From positions 1-45,336 of the forward strand of contig JACMQO010000043.1 in assembly GCA_014376935.1 (NCBI GenBank): a stretch of DNA of 45,336 bases, written 5' to 3'. The notes beneath the pieces were generated by a model. The model ran no database searches and was not told where the DNA came from. It was given only the letters and a program-made list of their open reading frames with translations. Source of the DNA: Bdellovibrio sp. (lineage in GTDB: Bacteria; Bdellovibrionota; Bdellovibrionia; Bdellovibrionales; Bdellovibrionaceae). Each line of letters opens with the position of its first letter. Position 1 is the stretch's first letter. Both the position numbers and the translations under genes were made by a program. This document shows, piece by piece, positions 42,488 to 45,336 of this stretch.

Positions 42488-43654
42488 ATGCCGGTCCAGA
42501 TCTTAATAAAATTTTCTTTATTAGCGATTTTGACTTTGGGTTTACAGGCCCAGGCTAGTCTTTGGAAATCGCAAAATGCGTGGAATGAAGACTTTGAAAA
42601 AAAATATTCAGACTGGATCATAAGTTCCGTTCCATCGACTTTTTTTAAAGAGATCAATATAGCGACCGACTGCGCAGATGCACCCATCGTTACAAGGTGG
42701 GTTTTTGCGCGCGAGAATTCTTTGCCCGCAGCGGTTTCTTCAGGTTCGGGGCATATCATTTCTAATTTATCTGGGAATTGGGATTCGTACTCAATAGCGG
42801 CGAATTGGAAAGAGGATAAACGGTTTCTTAAGGCGATCGTTGACGTGATCAATTCAACAAATTCAAAAACTTTATATCAAGATACTTATCCGGTGCAGTT
42901 AAACAGTAAGTACCTGGTTCCGGGAACCTTGTTTATCAATGCAACCCAAACATCAGGTCACGCCGAATGGATTTCGAAGGTTTCATTCGACGGAATGCAG
43001 GCGCCGATCATGTTTAACTCTTCAACCGTTCCGCAGATCGTGCGTGATTTGTTAGTTTATCCCTTTATGAAAATCAAATGGCCGGTCAAAGGCGATAATG
43101 GTTTTGTTAAATTTCGCTGGGCCATTGAGTCGGGTGGATCGGTCAGTTTAAAAAGTGCGGCGTCGATGCCCGGATATAGTTTAGAGCAGTACGAACTTTC
43201 GAAAACACAAAAAATGGACTTCGATGACTTTGTAACCACGCGCTTGATCGGCCATGCGCTGGATGGAATTCATAAATTACAAATCTTAGCCAGTCATTTA
43301 ACCGAGCGTTTTGAAAACCGTGTTCCGGTTGTTGATGATGGTTTTAAAGTTTGCGGTGGCGGAAAGTGCGCTAAAGAGTCTTCGAAGTTTTACGATCACA
43401 GTACGTATTCGCGCGATGGTGCGATTATTTTTATCATTCAAGGTATCTTTGATCTTTTATATTCTGATCGCTACCTAAATGTGGATGATCAAACAGCGGG
43501 GCAAATGACTTTGTACTGGTCTCAGCTTCAAACGGACGTCACCGTCGATATTGAAGGCCGTCCCCATTCTTTGGGCGAGCTTGTTAGTATTTGGAATCAA
43601 GCCTTGTTCTCGTCTGACCCGAACGACAGCGTTCAAAAACGCTGGGGTTTTTAA
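42488..43654 (+). CDS. Exported protein, possible thiol hydrolase
   Basis: A 388-residue protein with a signal peptide (LIKFSLLAILTLGLQAQA, cleavage near residue 23). The segment TDCADAPIVTRWVFARE (Cys62) followed ~95 residues later by TSGHAEWISKVSF (His158) resembles the Cys-then-His spacing of transglutaminase-like or NlpC/P60-like hydrolases. The fold is not proven and I can name no family with certainty. A third polar residue is not clear. Two more cysteines occur late in the protein (KVCGGGKC). The start abuts the upstream stop, suggesting coupling; only a weak AAGG precedes it. Confidence 0.6.
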   Translation: MPVQILIKFSLLAILTLGLQAQASLWKSQNAWNEDFEKKYSDWIISSVPSTFFKEINIATDCADAPIVTRWVFARENSLPAAVSSGSGHIISNLSGNWDSYSIAANWKEDKRFLKAIVDVINSTNSKTLYQDTYPVQLNSKYLVPGTLFINATQTSGHAEWISKVSFDGMQAPIMFNSSTVPQIVRDLLVYPFMKIKWPVKGDNGFVKFRWAIESGGSVSLKSAASMPGYSLEQYELSKTQKMDFDDFVTTRLIGHALDGIHKLQILASHLTERFENRVPVVDDGFKVCGGGKCAKESSKFYDHSTYSRDGAIIFIIQGIFDLLYSDRYLNVDDQTAGQMTLYWSQLQTDVTVDIEGRPHSLGELVSIWNQALFSSDPNDSVQKRWGF

Positions 43655-43787
43655 TTTAGTCCAAATCTGTGTAGCATAATATTTGAACGTCCTGTTTTTT
43701 TGTAATTTCACATTAATTTTTGCAGATTTTGTTAACTTATCAGAAAGATTATCCGAATTAAAGATAACGTTATTTTTGTTTGTTTAG

Positions 43788-43803
43788 CCCTATAGCTATA
43801 GGG
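43788..43803. promoter_or_regulatory. 16-bp perfect palindrome, possible operator or leader hairpin
   Basis: CCCTATAGCTATAGGG reads the same on both strands and lies 39 bases before the ATG at 43843. A shorter palindrome, ATAACGTTAT, is at 43764-43773. Together they could bind a dimeric regulator of the receiver-like gene; no known regulator site is recognised. Confidence 0.5.
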
Positions 43804-43842
43804 TCGGCAGGAATTTGTTACTTAAGGGAGGGGGATAAGAAT

Positions 43843-45222
43843 ATGTCAGATAAGTTTCCTTCTAAAACGATGGTGATATTAAGTGGTGAAAATCGTGTTA
43901 CTGCCGCCGCCGAAACATTTCTAAAAAATAGAGGATGGCAGATCCATTCAACGTCAGATATTAAAGAAGCGTTGTCTTACGCGGCTGAAAACACTACGTC
44001 CTACTTGTTAATAAGTGTCGACCATCCAAGTTCAAAAATAACGATGGTTCCAAAGCTTTTTCAACAAACTCTACAAATCACCGTCATTGCTTTCATCGAA
44101 AAAAACTTACCTGAGTCTGAAGCTAAGTTAACTCAGTTTCATGCGAATTACCGCGTATCTAATCCGACGGGACCCGCGATTGAACGATGTATTCATAAAC
44201 ATCACCGAGAGCTAGAGCAAAAAGATAAAGAGACGGTCGTTAGGTCGAGCATTGACTCGGTTAAACAAGAAGATCAAATTCGCATTAAGTCCGGAGGCTC
44301 TTTAGAAGCAGATATTTACCGTTCGACCAATCAAACAGCGAAGGTAAATGTAAATATTCAAAAAGGTCATCGTGGAGAAATGCTGTCGAACCCCGAACAG
44401 TCAAAAAATTTAAAATCGGGCGCAGTCATTCAAAGTAATAATACAGGGAATATAAAAACTAGAAATTTCAACAATCCAGCCGCAAATGCCGATGCTCGTT
44501 CCGATCGACTTAAGTCAGACGACGAGACGAGTTTATTATCGACCGCCGTTAAAAAATCTTTGGCCGAGGCGAAACTTGTTGTTGGCAGTTCCGCCGAAGA
44601 GGCTGTGCGCAGCAGTCTTGATGATCCGAATGCGGTTTGTATGGTTGTCGATTCGCCTCGATTATCGGGCTATTTGGTGGCCACCCAAGTTGGAAACACG
44701 GTTCCTTCGCCCCAATTTAATACTATATTTCAAGAGAAGGTCGTTCAATTTTTAGCGGAAAAGGGCGAGCAGCTGGCCGAAAAAAGTGGTTATGATGTGC
44801 GGCTTAAAGAAGTTCATTTTGATAGCTGGGCAAAACAGGCCGCGCATTTCTTAGAGTGCTCTGCCTATAATGGAAAAGATATTTCGATCGCCTTTTTTCC
44901 AAGAAAAGACGTTAAAATAAAATTAGAAAATTCTGAAGTTCCAGAGATGGCCAAAGTAAAAATTGATGAGCTGCTGGGTGATCGGATCATCCGTTTTGAT
45001 TTATTCATCTTTTTAAAAGAAAATAATAAACTTATTCTTGTGACGGCCAAGGGGACTATTTTTCGACAAACCCAACGCACACGATTTATAGATCAAGGTC
45101 AAACGCATCTGCATGTTCGTAAGAACGAATTAAATCTTGTCGCTCAATATTTCGCTGAAGCGTATTTAAATGACCTGGTCGATACTTTTCAAAACCAGAT
45201 CAAATCAAGCCAAGCGGGCTGA
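43843..45222 (+). CDS. Protein with degenerate receiver-like N-terminal domain
   Basis: About 459 residues, cytosolic. Residues ~8-120 alternate strand and helix like a response-regulator receiver (MVILSGENRVTAAAETFLK, SYLLISVDHPSS, TVIAFIE), but the acidic pair after strand 1 is missing (SGEN) and the conserved Lys after strand 5 is replaced by Ser in RVSNPTGPAIE. The Asp in ISVDHPS sits where the phosphorylated Asp would be. Residues ~130-240 are polar and probably disordered. The C-terminal ~200 residues hold alternating helices and strands that I cannot name. The ATG at 43843 follows AAGGGAGG; the open frame to 43780 is rejected. Confidence 0.72.
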   Translation: MSDKFPSKTMVILSGENRVTAAAETFLKNRGWQIHSTSDIKEALSYAAENTTSYLLISVDHPSSKITMVPKLFQQTLQITVIAFIEKNLPESEAKLTQFHANYRVSNPTGPAIERCIHKHHRELEQKDKETVVRSSIDSVKQEDQIRIKSGGSLEADIYRSTNQTAKVNVNIQKGHRGEMLSNPEQSKNLKSGAVIQSNNTGNIKTRNFNNPAANADARSDRLKSDDETSLLSTAVKKSLAEAKLVVGSSAEEAVRSSLDDPNAVCMVVDSPRLSGYLVATQVGNTVPSPQFNTIFQEKVVQFLAEKGEQLAEKSGYDVRLKEVHFDSWAKQAAHFLECSAYNGKDISIAFFPRKDVKIKLENSEVPEMAKVKIDELLGDRIIRFDLFIFLKENNKLILVTAKGTIFRQTQRTRFIDQGQTHLHVRKNELNLVAQYFAEAYLNDLVDTFQNQIKSSQAG

Positions 45223-45335
45223 TTATTATTCAGACTTAAATCGTATAAAATATCTCGGTCTGATGTTTCAATGTTATAAAGCCCATACGGCGTTTCGGCG
45301 AAAATACTTCCCTTTGGTGGGCGTTTAGTAAAATC
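45189..45335 (-). CDS. Possible convergent gene, 3' end only (cut by window edge)
   Basis: An open frame of about 48 codons enters from the right edge and ends at a TGA at 45189-45191, overlapping the end of the receiver-like gene by 34 bases. The translation (FTKRPPKGSIFAETPYGLYN, then IETSDRDILYDLSL) has ordinary codon use and looks like the end of a real protein. No family can be named from so little sequence; a chance open frame is the alternative. Confidence 0.35.
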   Translation of the reverse strand, partial: DFTKRPPKGSIFAETPYGLYNIETSDRDILYDLSLNNNQPAWLDLIWF

Positions 45336-45336
45336 A

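Overview
The window looks like a chromosomal segment of a free-living or predatory Gram-negative bacterium, most likely a member of the Bdellovibrionota (Bdellovibrio/Pseudobdellovibrio type). This placement is an inference. It rests on moderately AT-rich DNA, many exported proteins of no recognisable family, a complete type II secretion (T2SS) operon, and housekeeping genes in the infB-rbfA-truB-rpsO-pnp order. No rRNA, tRNA, CRISPR array, insertion sequence or phage gene was seen, and no stretch over 300 bases lacks a gene.

Region 1 (1-6.4 kb, + strand) is the translation/RNA-decay block: the 3' end of infB, rbfA, truB, rpsO, pnp, an M16 zinc peptidase and dut. Region 2 (6.4-8.9 kb) is a small accessory patch: a Yip1-like membrane protein and an unknown protein on the minus strand, then a split-zinc-ribbon membrane protein and an SH3b plus beta-barrel-like exported protein on the plus strand. 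Region 3 (8.9-15.7 kb, +) holds mutL, miaA, yicC, gmk, rpoZ and the bifunctional (p)ppGpp enzyme rel, with a strong terminator between rpoZ and rel. Region 4 (15.7-19.7 kb) holds a secreted HExxH zincin-like protein (-), thiL (+), a lipoprotein/outer-membrane protein pair (-) and ssb (-).

Region 5 (19.9-33.4 kb, - strand) is one tightly packed T2SS operon in the order gspC-D-E-F-G-H-I-J-K-L-M-N. It encodes the secretin, the ATPase, the inner-membrane platform and all five pseudopilins; the prepilin peptidase (GspO/PilD) is not here. The gspH reading frame has no ATG, GTG or TTG upstream of its prepilin cleavage site, so a non-canonical start is likely.

Region 6 (33.5-45.3 kb) is the least familiar part. 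It has an unknown cytosolic protein, an exported chalcone-isomerase-like protein, a lipoprotein, and then two divergent gene groups encoding six exported, mostly cysteine-containing proteins that I cannot assign to families (two on -, four on +). The last complete gene encodes a degenerate receiver-like domain fused to an unknown C-terminal region, preceded by a 16-bp perfect palindrome. A possible convergent gene enters from the right edge. The six exported proteins next to the T2SS operon are the best candidate here for an undescribed system; that they act together or are T2SS substrates is inference.
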